From Axinella damicornis (Eukaryota; Porifera; Demospongiae; Axinellida; Axinellidae): a DNA stretch of 64,000 nucleotides. Location of the stretch: NCBI GenBank assembly GCA_963931865.1, contig OZ007514.1, forward strand, positions 6,550,646-6,614,645. Reading direction: 5' to 3'. Below the pieces are notes generated by a model. It was not told where the DNA came from. It searched no databases and worked only from the letters and a program-made list of their open reading frames with translations. Positions within the stretch are counted from its first letter, which is position 1; the number at the start of each line of letters is the position of its first letter. Positions 1-11,236 of this stretch are shown here, in pieces. A program made the position numbers and the translations under genes.

Positions 1-918
1 TGTCTAGTCACTGGCGACACAGAAAGCCTGGAGAAAAATCATTTCCCTGACGTCATTCGCAATCAACGCTTCTGATTCGTTAGGTCAACATTCCGACCTG
101 GGGACAACTCGAATGTAAGATGGTGCCCAGACCCTTTCCTCCTCCCCCGCACGAAGGGTCTGGTTCCGAGACTATGTTACTACCTACGGTTTTGTGAGAA
201 GGGTGAATGCCTATCTAAAGACTCAACAATATAATAAATCTGGCTACCACCTGGTATAGCTCAGCCTAATACTATGGTCTTCAGACAGGGAGCGCTGGCT
301 TAGAATCCATCCAGAAAAGGGTTGACTGGAGATGCTTGGGTCTGATTCTTCGAGCCAATGCTGGCAGTGTAAAACACCGGAGTCAATGTTGTCCATATAC
401 CAACGCAAGGGCACCTACTGCTTGTGCAGACACTGACTTCTGCTCTGTGATGGCAAATTTCAGCTCATGCATCTGCTGCTAAAAAAAATGACATAAACAA
501 GTAATTAAAAATGTAGCAGGATGTAGGGATACCAGAACGGCAAAAAGTAAGGAAACAAGGTAGGGATGATCACACAAAACAGATCTCTGTAGGGGGGATC
601 GTATACTTCACTTCTTCAGTTTCACTTCGAGTTCACTTCTGGTTTCCAGACCGGGGTCTTGGCAAATGAAATACCGAGCACTGCATTCCGGTGAATGTAA
701 TTGTACATTCTGTTCTAGCTCGTTCTTACACACAGTGCATGCCTGTGGCTTCTCACCTCTTGTGATAGACTAGTTCCAAGCTTGCACAGTAGATGACAAC
801 GAATGAGCAATTAATGAGAATAGAATGCAACTGAAGACGACCTACCGACAATAATACACAGCTCACAGGTGCTCCCTACAAAACCAGCAATCTTGCACAA
901 CATCCTCAACAGGAAAAC
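1..918. other. Intergenic stretch, no gene seen
   Basis: I see no coding exon here. Around 123-172 there is a right end of a TAGTCTCG-type element (a GGGTCTGGTTCCGAGACTA end pairing with the CCCAGACCCTTTC at about 125), but no duplication can be defined. Confidence 0.4.
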
Positions 919-964
919 TAGCCTCGTTCCCAGGCCCCATCCGAAAATCCTGGGAACGAGGCTA
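919..964. mobile_element. 46-bp TAGCCTCG element with 9-bp TSD
   Basis: The 46 bases start TAGCCTCGTTCCCAGG and end CCTGGGAACGAGGCTA, an inverted repeat of 16 bp with a 14-base centre. They are flanked by a perfect 9-bp direct duplication, CAGGAAAAC at 910-918 and 965-973. A 9-bp duplication is the usual mark of Mutator-type transposition. This is the shortest copy of a family seen many times in the window, and it holds little beyond its two ends. Confidence 0.85.
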
Positions 965-1571
965 CAGGAAAACCACATGCTAAATGTTAGATATTCAACT
1001 CAAAGACATGACCTAGATGACAAACAGGAAACATCATACACCCACAACATCCACACAATGCTGACATCAATAGTCACCTGAAAGGAAAGCTATAAGTAGC
1101 CAGTTCCTCTCCTAAAATACTTCCTAATACAACAGATTTGTGTGCCGGATAAACAAGTTTGTCAGGAGCTCTAGCACTGGCATAGCTAGCTACAGCTGCT
1201 GAATGAAGTCAGTTCTCCATACAACTAAGATCAAGTTTAAGGCTGATATACCACCACAAATCTGCAAGGAGACTTCTGTTGCTCTGTGATAGATGGCAGA
1301 CTTCGACTTCAGCTCAAGCATAATAAGAATGCCTGTAACAAGATCTTGGGATAGCAGATACTACTTCAGCTCTGCTATATATGCATGGACGAGGCGTATT
1401 ACGTCATAGCCTTAGGCGCATTGCGCTGTACAGCTGCGCCGTACACACATTTATTCCATTCCGTTCCGTTCTATGGCTGCCTGGGAACGAGGCTAACATA
1501 CATGCAGGTCAGGTGGTGCTTTAATTAGAGTGGCATCACTTCACTGCATTCGTTTTGTGCCCGGACAGCGG

Positions 1572-2387
1572 ATGGCAGCAAGTTTGCAGGAAGGTAAATA
1601 CGACGAAGATTTCAATCCCTTACTCTATCTCAATGAAAGACTCGGTGGGATTGATTGGATTACAGCTCAGAAGAACAATGGAGACCGAGATCGAGTGTTC
1701 TTCCCTCTACAGTGCTACCACGAGTTCTTTGCTACCTCCGAACTTGCTACAAGAAGAAACATTTCTTTCCTGGATTACGGTATTGGACCCAACTTGTCTG
1801 CTTTAATTTCTGCTGCTCCTCACGCCTCTGAGATGATACTATGTGATTATGCTGAATCCAATCTTGCGTATCTACGACAGTGGATGAATAAAGTGCCTAT
1901 GGGATACAGTTGGGCGCCACAATTTGAGTATGTTGTTAACTACTTAGAAAGGAAAGAGACGAAAGATGCCGTGAAAGAGAGAGAGGAGCTTATTAGGACT
2001 ACCGTCAAGGCCATTGTACCTGGTGATCTCACAAAGGATTCAGTGATTCAGAGTGAGTATGAAGGTCCGTATGATGTTGTTCACCTAGCACTCACACTGG
2101 ATGTGACAGCCAAAACAGTTAGTGAGTACAAGTCTCAGATGAATAAACTAGCTCGTCTAGTGAAGCCCGGAGGAAAGATCATTCTTCTTGAAGCAGAGCG
2201 CCGCATGGACCTTGATTATTTCTATGAACATGCAGGGCATACGTGGCATTATCTTGGTATTAGCCGTGACTTTGTAGCAAACACTTTGGAAGAGGCTGGT
2301 TTTACTGATGTGTATGTGAAGACAGCAGGTGCAGCAGACAAGACCAAGCGAAACTACATGTTTTTTTCTGCTACTAAAACAGTCTAA
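1572..2387 (+). CDS. NNMT/PNMT/TEMT-family SAM-dependent methyltransferase
   Basis: A 271-residue protein, close to the 264 residues of human nicotinamide N-methyltransferase. The family transfers a methyl group from S-adenosylmethionine to small amines (nicotinamide, phenylethanolamine, thioethers) in the cytosol. Visible motifs, counted from the ATG at 1572: FLDYGIGPN near 66-74 (SAM-binding motif I), CDYAESN at 91-97 (the family's acidic DY plus N), GYSWAPQFEYV near 111-121, YDVVHLALTLD near 167-177 and LVKPGGKIILLEAE near 196-209. The reading frame is open upstream to 1497 without an ATG, so 1572 is the first usable start. A possible acceptor (TTTAATTAG, ending at 1529) leaves room for an upstream exon. 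No intron interrupts the coding part. Family placement is firm; the substrate cannot be told. A Mutator-like element end (GGGAACGAGGCTA) sits 75 bp upstream. Confidence 0.85.
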   Translation: MAASLQEGKYDEDFNPLLYLNERLGGIDWITAQKNNGDRDRVFFPLQCYHEFFATSELATRRNISFLDYGIGPNLSALISAAPHASEMILCDYAESNLAYLRQWMNKVPMGYSWAPQFEYVVNYLERKETKDAVKEREELIRTTVKAIVPGDLTKDSVIQSEYEGPYDVVHLALTLDVTAKTVSEYKSQMNKLARLVKPGGKIILLEAERRMDLDYFYEHAGHTWHYLGISRDFVANTLEEAGFTDVYVKTAGAADKTKRNYMFFSATKTV

Positions 2388-3452
2388 CCGATTATACAGT
2401 GTGATGCTTGTTTTCATAATCATATTTTAATGGGGACCCTCTTGTAGCTGGACTGGTCTGTGTAGCTCTCCTTCACTTTCCCCCAGCATGTGATCGCTTA
2501 TAGTATGCACACGTGTAGAAGGAAATGTATATATACTTGGCACAAAAGTATATGTGATTAAGCTGAAGCCGCATCAGTATTCATCTACAGGAGTCCCAGC
2601 TGCTCCAATCACCTGCAGTGCACACATCAATGGAACTATCTGCACCTAACACAAATGCATCCCTTGAGAAGATAAACGTGGCATAATATTATGTTTGGCA
2701 AATCTACAGTGCCTTTCTAGCCATGAATATGTTGCTAGTGGGATGGACTTCAAAATCACACTATTATGTATAGGACTCCTGGGACATACATTAATATCTC
2801 ATTGGAATAGTCTAGTAATTAAATCATAATTGATACCGTTAAAGGAAAAAGAGACCTAAATGATGCTCGAGCCTATTGTTTACAGTCCTCTTGAATTAAG
2901 GAGTTGTTCACCCTATGAAACAGCGATGATCGAGGTATCGCTAGCACCTCCAGCATGCTGTAAGCTACACTCAAATTGATGACTTCCTTCCCTTCATGTT
3001 CAGATGCATTTCATACTGGAGGGCAAAGATCATGTGATGTGGATATTGACCAATCAACATGTGCCATGGTGATGTAATCATGCATGGTAAGAATTCTGCC
3101 TGAAGGAGACTCAAAACTGTTATACCCACACAAATCTATCCAGGATATTAAACACTTTCACAGGACAGCTAGTTGTAGCTACCATAATTGCAGCTGCTGC
3201 AGCTTATCAGGAACACACTTGACTGAGGCATGCCAGTTATTCAATCAGAATTAAGCCTGTTCTCACAGAGACTAACAGCTTCGCTCTCCGGCTTAGGAGT
3301 TAACTTAAGACTGGGCTTAGAACCTGCTATAAACCAGGGTCTCTAGCTGTAGCTACTTGTATCAAGTTTGAGATCTTAACCCTCATGCTTACAGAATTAA
3401 ATGACGACCCTAAAGTAGGTGTTATGCACTTAGTGGACATGTGAAGCCATAC
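2388..3452. other. Intergenic stretch, no gene seen
   Basis: AT-rich 3' flank of the methyltransferase gene. No AATAAA close to the stop and no exon-like reading frame with splice sites was found. Confidence 0.4.
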
Positions 3453-3536
3453 TAGCCTCATTCCTATGTCCCGCCCAGCTTTTCGTCGCTTCTTTTGTGC
3501 AACCGAAAGCAGCGTATGGGCCTGGGAACAAGGCTG
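3453..3536. mobile_element. 84-bp TAGCCTC-type element with aged 9-bp TSD
   Basis: Left end TAGCCTCATTCCTATG, right end GGGCCTGGGAACAAGGCTG. The flanks AAGCCATAC (3444-3452) and AAGCCACAC (3537-3545) match at 8 of 9 positions. The inside carries the GCCCAGCTTTTCGTCGCTT segment common to several longer family members. Confidence 0.7.
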
Positions 3537-4088
3537 AAGCCACACCTGCTGGGATGCATGGCAATTGCAAGTGACTTAATTGAGCAATGCATGGGAACAA
3601 GGACTGAATGGCCAACATGGGGGTAGCTACAGGTTATAGACAAATACAACCGGAGTGACACACAATGTCATCAGATTCTTCATAATTAATTATGTCCATG
3701 TCCCTCACATTGCTAGCTATAGCTACCTTAATGTTGTTCCTCTCTCTGTACAACTTAGAGGTCACATCTCATTGGCTGCAACTTGGCATGTAGACAATTA
3801 GTTATCCCTCGAGCTCATACTCAACTTACAGATGAAAACTTTGCATGATGTCTACATGTATCTGTCATCAATTTTGTTATGTTCAGGCAATCTCACCAGT
3901 TCTCAATTATAATGAGAGTGCAGGTAGCTACAAGTAGCAAAACTATAATGATGACTGTGTTATATGTTCATAATGTTACTCTCAATGATCTAGATCTGTC
4001 AACCTGTACTGTCTCTATTTAACATGGATACGCTGGTGCGGAACTCTTACTAATAGTCTTTCCCTTGTCTCTTTCTTGATAACCTAAT

Positions 4089-4314
4089 CTACTGTTTGTA
4101 GGCAAGTATGGCAGCAGCCACTGCAGGCAGAAGCAGAATTATCGATACGGTCGGGATAGTCTGAAATGCAGTGCCGGTAATGTTGAGGCCTGGAGGGAGC
4201 ACACTGGCAACGTCTTGATGGTTGAAGTCTTGAAGAGCATATCAACAGGGGTACCAAGTCCATCAGCTTGCATAGCCAAGGCAGTGCTGTCCAGGATGAT
4301 GACTGGGTTGTCAA
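4089..4314 (-). pseudogene. Frameshifted terminal-exon remnant ending in a membrane segment
   Basis: Behind a plausible acceptor (ACTAATCACAG, exon from 4314 downwards) one frame reads VDNPVIILDSTALAMQADGL and stays open through GTPVDMLF. The other frame then reads LQDFNHQDVASVLPPGLNIT and TVSIILLLPAVAAAILAYKQ, with a stop at 4089-4091. The end looks like a C-terminal transmembrane helix. The two halves are in different frames, so this is either a broken gene copy or a sequencing indel near 4215. I do not recognise the family. Confidence 0.35.
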
Positions 4315-4652
4315 CTGTGATTAGTATGAATGAGTATAATATTATGTATGTGTGTGTATGTGCATGCATATGTGCAGCATAATAATAGTATAGTTACCTG
4401 GTGTCTAGAAAGCACAAGTCCACTATATCTTGCATTCATATGTTGCAGTATCTAAGCAATAACACGAAGCACAATGCACTACAGGCTGTCCACTATGAGG
4501 GGGGCTGACCCACTTCAGCCTTATAACAGTATTCATTTATGTATGGCACCTGACCATAATTGAACTTCAAACTTTAAGAACTAAATCTAGCTGCAGAACA
4601 GCCGATGCACGAGGAATTAAGCCGTCAGGCTTTGTTGTTGATGATGATGACC

Positions 4653-4678
4653 GGGGGGGGGGGGGGGGGGGGGGGGGG
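4653..4678. repeat. Poly(G) tract, 26 bp
   Basis: An uninterrupted run of 26 G, one of several long G or C runs in the window (others near 19712, 21315, 21418, 27541, 31021, 31349, 35068). Confidence 0.95.
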
Positions 4679-5039
4679 ATAAGTTCTATGCCTAAGAGTA
4701 CATGCACACAAGAGGCTGACACCCACTAATCAGGTTCCAACCCTTTCTTGCAAAACTGTAATACGGTAACTTTGTTCTGTGATTCCATTACCTTCAAAAG
4801 CTGGTAAATCTGAGGCTGCGCTCTGTACTCCCTCCCAGCAGCTACCAGTGCTGGTGGTCTCAATGCCACTACGAAACTGGTTTATGGGGGAACAGATACT
4901 CGAGCCACTTTGCCTCTGAGGAGAGTAGAATCATTGTAACTCCAATTTGTATTTAGACTAATGAGCCAGTTGCACACAAGAGCGAAGGAATTTGATTGAC
5001 GTGACGTTACATCCGGTTGCTCTTTTATAGCCACGTTAA

Positions 5040-5611
5040 GGTTACGGGATCCCCGGGCGGTGGGCGTGGCCTGACAATTTGTTCAACCCCATTTTTCTCG
5101 CACAGAAAGTAAGCTAGTGAAATCAAACTTACTCGACACAAAGCAGGGAGGGTAGTCAACGTGCAGACTAATCATCATTACAGTAGCTCACACTGCAGCT
5201 GTTGTACGCTGGTTAAATCAATTCCAGCAAACTATTCGCCAAAAATCTCCAGTGCAAAGACCGCGAGCAACTCGATTCTACCGTTGGGAGACACGCCATA
5301 GGAAGCTCTAGGGCGGGACGTAAGCGTTTTGTGGCTAGGTTGAGCAGTCCTCGAAAGAACGACTCTTGAGTGCGAATAACCGCCATCTTGACTCCCCACT
5401 TTGGAATACAGCGTCGTATAACTTCGGAACGGTCATCAGTATTTACAAAAACGCTTCGTCCGGCCCTTTCTATACCGTTTGTGCCTGTTTCAACACGGTC
5501 TTCCAAGTCCAGGTCGGATCACACGGCTTTATTTTTGGCGACAAAAAAAGTATGAAATAGCGCTTAATTAAGTATACGGTGCGCGTATCCGCGCGCAGGG
5601 ATCCCGTAACC
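5040..5611. mobile_element. TTAA-flanked element (piggyBac/Kolobok type), 572 bp
   Basis: The element starts GGTTACGGGATCCC and ends GGGATCCCGTAACC, a perfect 14-bp terminal inverted repeat. It is bounded by TTAA at 5036-5039 and 5612-5615. The unoccupied site, reading GCAGCTACG-TTAA-GTATTGCAG, is present in inverted orientation near 6290-6312, in the intact arm of the surrounding foldback. No transposase is encoded. A minus-strand frame at 5213-5506 (contains VIRRCIPKWGVKMAVIRTQ) is open but unrecognised. TTAA duplication is typical of piggyBac and Kolobok elements. Confidence 0.85.
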
Positions 5612-5783
5612 TTAAGTATTGCAGTGAATGGCAAAATTGGCAGGGGGCGGTTTGAAACCTGCGCGTGACTAAAACCATACGGATTACACAGTTCATGTGA
5701 CTGTGGTGTTTGACCGTAAGGGACCTGGCGGTAAAGACGGTGTGCAAAGAGTGAGAATCGGTTGAAGTACGAACGAGAACAAC

Positions 5784-6042
5784 GCAGTATGCTGGACATA
5801 CCTGTAACGTGTTGTGGCAACAACCCAAGCCAGGATCCGAGCTCCTTCTTCCACCGATTTCCAAGCGATCCAGGTACGAGACCGAGATGGTTCAGCGTGT
5901 TTTGGATGGATGGCAGGCAGCTGAGATCGCAGTCGCGAGCTTGTTCCAGGCACTTTTCCCGATAGCGATGCCAAAAGAGAACCAACAGCTCGCTCAGGTC
6001 TGCTCCCGGTATGTCCGCGGCAGTAAGCGTCACAGAAACCAT
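5784..6042 (-). pseudogene. SAP-like N-terminal exon fragment of a mobile-element protein
   Basis: On the minus strand from ATG at 6042 the frame reads VSVTLTAADIPGADLSELL. The DIPGA motif is, from memory, the start of a SAP-like domain found in repeated sponge and cnidarian proteins. After that the frame matches poorly, and a neighbouring frame gives GIAIGKSAWNKL, which resembles the expected basic end of a SAP helix. This suggests a frameshift near 5990. Low-confidence family call, and not an intact gene. Confidence 0.3.
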
Positions 6043-7379
6043 AGCTAATACCTTCGAAGTATAATAATCTAGCTATGCAGGAACAGAGCCTGAACACTGG
6101 AGGCAGGGGGGCTGTAGACGTAGCAAGACCGCTTTGTTCTCGTTCGTACTTCAACCGATTCTCACACTTCGCTCACCGTCTTGACCGTCCAGGTCTCTTG
6201 TTTATCGCCGCGGTCACTTAAATTGTCTGATCGGCATAGTTTTAATCACGCGCACATTTCAAACGCCCACCTACCGATTTCGCCATTGACTGCAATACTT
6301 AACGTAGCTGCAATAGAGCAACCGGATGTGACGTCATACATTCCGTGAATACTTTCGCTTGCGTGCAGCTGGCCTATTCTGCAACTTGTGGTGTTGGGAT
6401 CTAAAACTAAACGTGGATAGGAAACAGCAACATAAATTTACTACGTAATCCATCTTGACCAAGAAGGAAGCACCCAGAGAAATGAAACTACTTGCTATCA
6501 ATGCTTGTGTTGTCAGGCTATTGAGTTTATTTGCCCTCATAAGAAGCTGCAATGCTATAGGGCCTGTGACACTTGCCAACTTGTGTTAGGTTATTTTGAC
6601 TAAGAAAGCACCTAGAGATATGAAACTACCTGCTGTCTATGCTTGTATGTGTGGTCGCTGCATTAGGCTATTGAGTTTCAGGAAGATGTCTGATCTGGGA
6701 GCGAGGCTAATCCCAGCGCGCGCAACGTGGATTGTGACATCATTTGTATTGCTGTCTCCAATCCACGTAATTCCCTCCCTACAGGCCCTTAAGTCTGGTT
6801 AGTTTCCTGTAGGGAGGGGTCTATCTATCTTAGACCATACCACTAATTGAATAAGGTGATACTAATTGAACAAGGATACAAGTGCAGAGGAGGGTGGCTG
6901 TGGGAAAATCTGGACTCCGGACCGCAACTTGAACTGGGATATGGACTGTCCTGCAGTATTGCGCATGCGTATTGAGTCAGTGCACATGTCAAACGAGCGA
7001 CGAAGGCTGGTGCCTCTGGTCTTCCATCCAATTCACCTGCTGGCAGTACTTTGAGTGTCAGTGCTGAAGCCAGTGGTATCACCAAGCTTTCTCTTACTGT
7101 ATGACGGTGCAACATAATGTGGGAGAAAGCTGAGGAGCCCATTTCTACGGACAATGCCATAACTTCTGCTCCTGGCAGCAACTTGAGTGCAAAAATGGTG
7201 ATGTCTTACTCTTCTCTGATGCCTCATTCGATTCAATGGGTTTCTGATAGGAAGTACCAGTGCAACGACAAATGCATCAACTGGGCCGGCCACCTCTGGG
7301 ATCTGTTCTCACTCCATTGCTGTAGCTACAACCACCTCTTCATCCACTGGTTTGACCCCAGCTGACATTCCTGTCACCA

Positions 7380-7934
7380 GCTCTTTCAAACAGCAAGAAG
7401 CAACTGAGAGCCCATCGTTCATACCTCTAACCCCCGGGGCCCATAGTAATATTGTATCTTCTGTTTCAGGTGCAAGTCCAACCATTGTCCAACTGCAAGC
7501 CCCACAGACGAACACTAATACCTCCTCAGTATCATCAGTTCTTCAGATTACCCCACACTCACCACTGGTTCACAGCAATCTACCTTTCTAGCAACCACAA
7601 ATGCTCTGGCTGTGTCTCCAACCCCCAATATCAATCCATTTTATGTGAAGTTCATCTCAGGGAACATTCGTGCGTGCCAGGGATGTAAAGGGAGCCTGCG
7701 CATGAAGGATTACTCAGTACCAATGCCACCATTTGATTTGGTGGTCCCCTGTGCGGAACGTCGACAGTTTCGAGACAGCAGGGGCATCTTGGTAACACCT
7801 CACTCTGAACATTAGGGCTGCGGAGCCCACATGTGTGCCTCAGAGCCTCAAAATTCCTCCAGACCTCCTTCCTAAACTTATGGCCATATGCCGAGAGTAT
7901 TTGCGACTAGTTTACCAAGTACTTGTACCCGGGT
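7380..7934 (+). pseudogene. C-terminal domain of a repeated sponge/cnidarian-type element protein
   Basis: A Ser/Thr/Pro-rich linker (ESPSFIPLTPGAHSN and following) leads into NPFYVKFISGNIRACQGCKG, then PPFDLVVPCAERRQFRD. The pattern of NPF..kFi.GNi..CqGCkGslR and ERR.FRD is one I know from high-copy cnidarian and poriferan proteins. A frameshift near 7795 moves the reading to HLTLNIRAAEPTCVPQSLKI and PPDLLPKLMAICREYL, ending at the stop TAA at 7932-7934. Several stops and frame changes lie upstream, to about 6990. This is a degraded remnant, probably transposon-derived. Confidence 0.5.
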
Positions 7935-9253
7935 AACCAACTAAACCGGAGGGTTTTTTTTTGTCACAGTATTGTTGCCATCATTACTCTACCTTGGTTT
8001 TCTTTCAATACACTTCATTAACTTACTATCATTATTGTACTTTCGTTGACGTGAACTGCACCTCTTTGTTTCAGCTGCAGGCTGTGTGGTATTTGGAGTG
8101 CTAGGTTAGGGTATGCAGGGTTAGAGTGCCAGTCTAATTAGCTGACATTGCACAAGCGCATGAGTAGCTTAGGCTTGATCTCTAGCTCGTTACATTGGTG
8201 TTTGCTAGCAGACTTGCAGTTGTATCCAACCTAGTGTGCCATAGTTGATGTGGCCTACGTGAACTAATCTCACGTGGCCCAGCCCCTTCCTGCAGAGATA
8301 CTGCTAGTCCAAATTGTGGTCCAGAGTCCGGTCCAGAGTCCAGTCCACATTCCAGAGTCCAGGTTTTACAATTACCCGTGGCTGTGACCATATATGGGGT
8401 TTGCAGAACTGTAGCATAGCTACAGCCAATGATATTCGAGAGGATCGTCATAATGCGTCACACTGGCGGAAGATATGCTGCCTAGAGTACAGTGGCGAGC
8501 TAGCTGGTGCCAGTTTGATTGTGTTGTCGAGTAACATCCCTACCTCGCCATGGAAGGAGAAGCCTGGGGGTTTAATGCGATCGGCTTTGAATTGAACATC
8601 GATGACTCAGAAGATTTTGATCTCAGTATAGCAGTGAAAACAGCAAACAATTTGGATCTCCCCTATCTGAGAAAGCATAGGACCAGGCTATCAGCGATCG
8701 CATACCTGCAAAAACATGAAAGGCAACACAATGCCCCGGGCAGTCAGTGTGTTTCAAGCGTGGTGTGATGCTCGCGGCGTCAAGGATGCCCCTGAAAAGC
8801 TGTTGATACATAGATATGCTGGCGGATCTGCTACCTAGATTCGTAATGGAAGTTCGTCGCCAAGACGAAACCCCATACCCTCCATCCACCCTGATGCAGC
8901 TGCGGGAATTTAATGTCACTTTCGAGAGAACAGCCAGCCAAGTCTTGCGGTTTTCGGTGATAAAGACCCTCCCCTCACTTTGCACGGACTCGTGGTGCTC
9001 TTGATGCACAAATGAAGAAGCTGACGAAGGAGGGTGTAGGTACAGAGACTATGCAAGCTCAACCATTGACACTGGAACAAGAAGAAAACTGAGGTGCCTA
9101 GTACCGTGACTTCAAAGCGCAAGTGGGGGGTTAACCTACTTAAATGCCCTAGAGGAAAAAGCTCATGAATTTTTTATGTTTGGTCTAAAATTAGGTATTG
9201 CTGCCCCTTCCACCCCCTGACTGAGCCCGAGAATAGGCAACCCATGAGTACTA
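7935..9253. other. Stretch without a supported gene
   Basis: Contains short open frames only. 8320-8360 holds a small GGTCCAGAGTCC-type direct repeat. The frame at 8550-8768 (+) is open for 72 codons but has no motif or splice context I can defend. Confidence 0.35.
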
Positions 9254-9352
9254 GAGCCTCCTCCCCAGGCCTCTGCCAGATTTATCTCGCAGCCCTGGAG
9301 AAACTCCATGGCTGCGAGATAAAATCTGGGCGGAGGCCTGGGACCAAGGCTG
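9254..9352. mobile_element. 99-bp hairpin element with perfect 9-bp TSD
   Basis: Ends GAGCCTCCTCCCCAGGCC and GGCCTGGGACCAAGGCTG. The direct duplication TGAGTACTA at 9245-9253 and 9353-9361 is perfect. The two arms (CTGCCAGATTTATCTCGCAG and complement) fold into one long hairpin. A diverged member of the TAGCCTCG family. Confidence 0.75.
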
Positions 9353-9426
9353 TGAGTACTACAAGGAAGAGTGCTAGTTGTTGAGACTAGAATGTTGGTT
9401 GGGAGGATGTGGTGTGCATACTTCAC

Positions 9427-9938
9427 TTAGCCCTTTAAGATCTAACGTTGCATATCTGCAACGTGAGACTTTCAGCTTCATGATGTCACATCCGGCAATG
9501 TCCTTGAGAGATAGGCTCTGCGCCAGCAGAAAGGGCGGGGCAGGGGGAGGTGGGTGGGTGCACCCGAAGGGTGCAAACAGCATGGCCGCGTTTGGGCTCA
9601 GCTTTGAACGGCCCTTGGTTGGAGCCGGGTAGGCCATTTCTCGGGTTTTAAGCATAAATGGACTTAGAAAGTACCTGTCTTGCCTTGTAGGCCCTCCATT
9701 TCCAGTGTTCATGGTCAGTTTTTTAGCTACGGCAGGTTGGCTACTTCTCGGGAGGCTTGATTGCAAGTTCGTTAGTTGGTGGGTGTGGTTAAGTCACGTA
9801 TATGCTTAGTGTAGCTGAAATTACCTGTGTGAGCAGTTTCGAGCCCAGCAACGCCAGGGAACAGAAATTAGGGTATGTTTAAGTGTTCTATAGACTGAAA
9901 ATGACCTAGAGAAATAAATTTAGGCCCTAAAGAGTTAA
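9427..9938. repeat. 512-bp direct repeat, copy 1
   Basis: Identical, as far as I can read, to 10275-10786. It begins TTAGCCCTTTAAGATCTAA and ends CTAAAGAGTTAA, which is an imperfect terminal inverted repeat (about 14 of 19 positions). It may be a TTAA-type element, but the left flank is TTAG in both copies, so the exact ends are unsure. It includes a GGGCGGGGCAGGGGGAGG stretch and ACGTTGCATATCTGCAACGT, a short hairpin. No intact gene. Confidence 0.85.
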
Positions 9939-10274
9939 TGAGACGAGAGAAAGAACCGAATTGTGGGAAGAAAGTTCAGAGATAAGCAAGCTATAGCTGA
10001 ACTGAGCACTGAACCTCTGTCCAACCATGCCCTGACTGTGACTGCGACAAGGGACGTAATCTGTCGTATTTTGTGGATCATGAATATCATTAACAGCCTA
10101 TTCACTATTATTCTGTGTGTTGGAGAGTGTGCCTGTGCCGTTGGTACCCTGTGAAGCCCCAACTGTGGCTAACCTTGGTTGCAAGCTTGTACTTGACACA
10201 GTCTGATACAAATAGCCCTGGGGTCCCCATGAATATCATTAAATAGCTCCATTTTTAGGTGAGCTGCTTTCCCA

Positions 10275-10786
10275 TTAGCCCTTTAAGATCTAACGTTGCA
10301 TATCTGCAACGTGAGACTTTCAGCTTCATGATGTCACATCCGGCAATGTCCTTGAGAGATAGGCTCTGCGCCAGCAGAAAGGGCGGGGCAGGGGGAGGTG
10401 GGTGGGTGCACCCGAAGGGTGCAAACAGCATGGCCGCGTTTGGGCTCAGCTTTGAACGGCCCTTGGTTGGAGCCGGGTAGGCCATTTCTCGGGTTTTAAG
10501 CATAAATGGACTTAGAAAGTACCTGTCTTGCCTTGTAGGCCCTCCATTTCCAGTGTTCATGGTCAGTTTTTTAGCTACGGCAGGTTGGCTACTTCTCGGG
10601 AGGCTTGATTGCAAGTTCGTTAGTTGGTGGGTGTGGTTAAGTCACGTATATGCTTAGTGTAGCTGAAATTACCTGTGTGAGCAGTTTCGAGCCCAGCAAC
10701 GCCAGGGAACAGAAATTAGGGTATGTTTAAGTGTTCTATAGACTGAAAATGACCTAGAGAAATAAATTTAGGCCCTAAAGAGTTAA
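10275..10786. repeat. 512-bp direct repeat, copy 2
   Basis: Second copy of 9427-9938 in the same orientation, 336 bp further on. The two sets of flanks are unrelated, so this is two insertions or a duplicated insertion and not a simple tandem duplication. A diverged relative occurs at 55180-55410. Confidence 0.85.
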
Positions 10787-11089
10787 GTCATAGTGCTTTC
10801 TAATTACAGTACAGGATACACATGGCAAATAGTAGCCTCGTACCCAGGCCCACACACGGAACGTGGAAGTGGGCCTGGTGACACTTGGCAAAATTCCCGT
10901 AAGTGCTGAGCTCAGCAGTCATGATTTCGGCTAGGCAAATCACATTTGTCCATTGCCAATTACTGTAGTGATTATCACGTGAAAAGTATAGCTGTTTTAT
11001 AAAACTGCTGTTCCAGCCTTCAAGACTCACCTCTGGTCACTCCTTGGCAAGGACTTTCTAGTTAGCCATCACCAACAGCTTCCTACCGT

Positions 11090-11236
11090 GAGGGAAAAAC
11101 GGCCTGGCAACTTCCGCGAGTTCAAACTGTTTACGGACGTTACGTCACGGCAATTGCATACCTCATTCAATCAGTGAAGTCCACGTGATACTTCTGATAT
11201 TTTCACCGCTGAGAACGGCCCTTTCCTGCTGTGATT
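11090..11236. mobile_element. Truncated copy of the 448-bp element at 11841
   Basis: About 147 bp identical to 11866-12006 (from GAGGGAAAAACGGCCTGGCA to CGGCCCTTTCCTGCT), without either terminus and without a duplication. Confidence 0.75.

Larger units (their letters stand above)
4990..6340. repeat. Large foldback inverted repeat
   Basis: The left arm is 4990-5039 plus 5612-5783 and the right arm is about 6131-6332. Read on the minus strand, the right arm repeats the left at roughly 80%. Landmarks are ACATCCGGTTGCTCT, TATTGCAGT.AATGGC, and GAATCGGTTGAAGTACGAAC at 5756-5775 with its complement near 6140-6159. The left arm is interrupted by a TTAA element (5040-5611); the right arm is not. The loop (5784-6130) carries a SAP-like coding fragment. 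Confidence 0.8.

Noticed and set aside
5470..6154. Two overlapping minus-strand frames of 190 and 153 codons as genes
   Set aside because: They run through the foldback arms and the end of the TTAA element. Only the first 20-40 residues near 6042 show a recognisable pattern.
9374..10614. Repeated minus-strand frames of 119 and 130 codons
   Set aside because: Both are the same reading of the 512-bp repeat, and they run out into unrelated flanks, so the shared frame may only reflect base composition.
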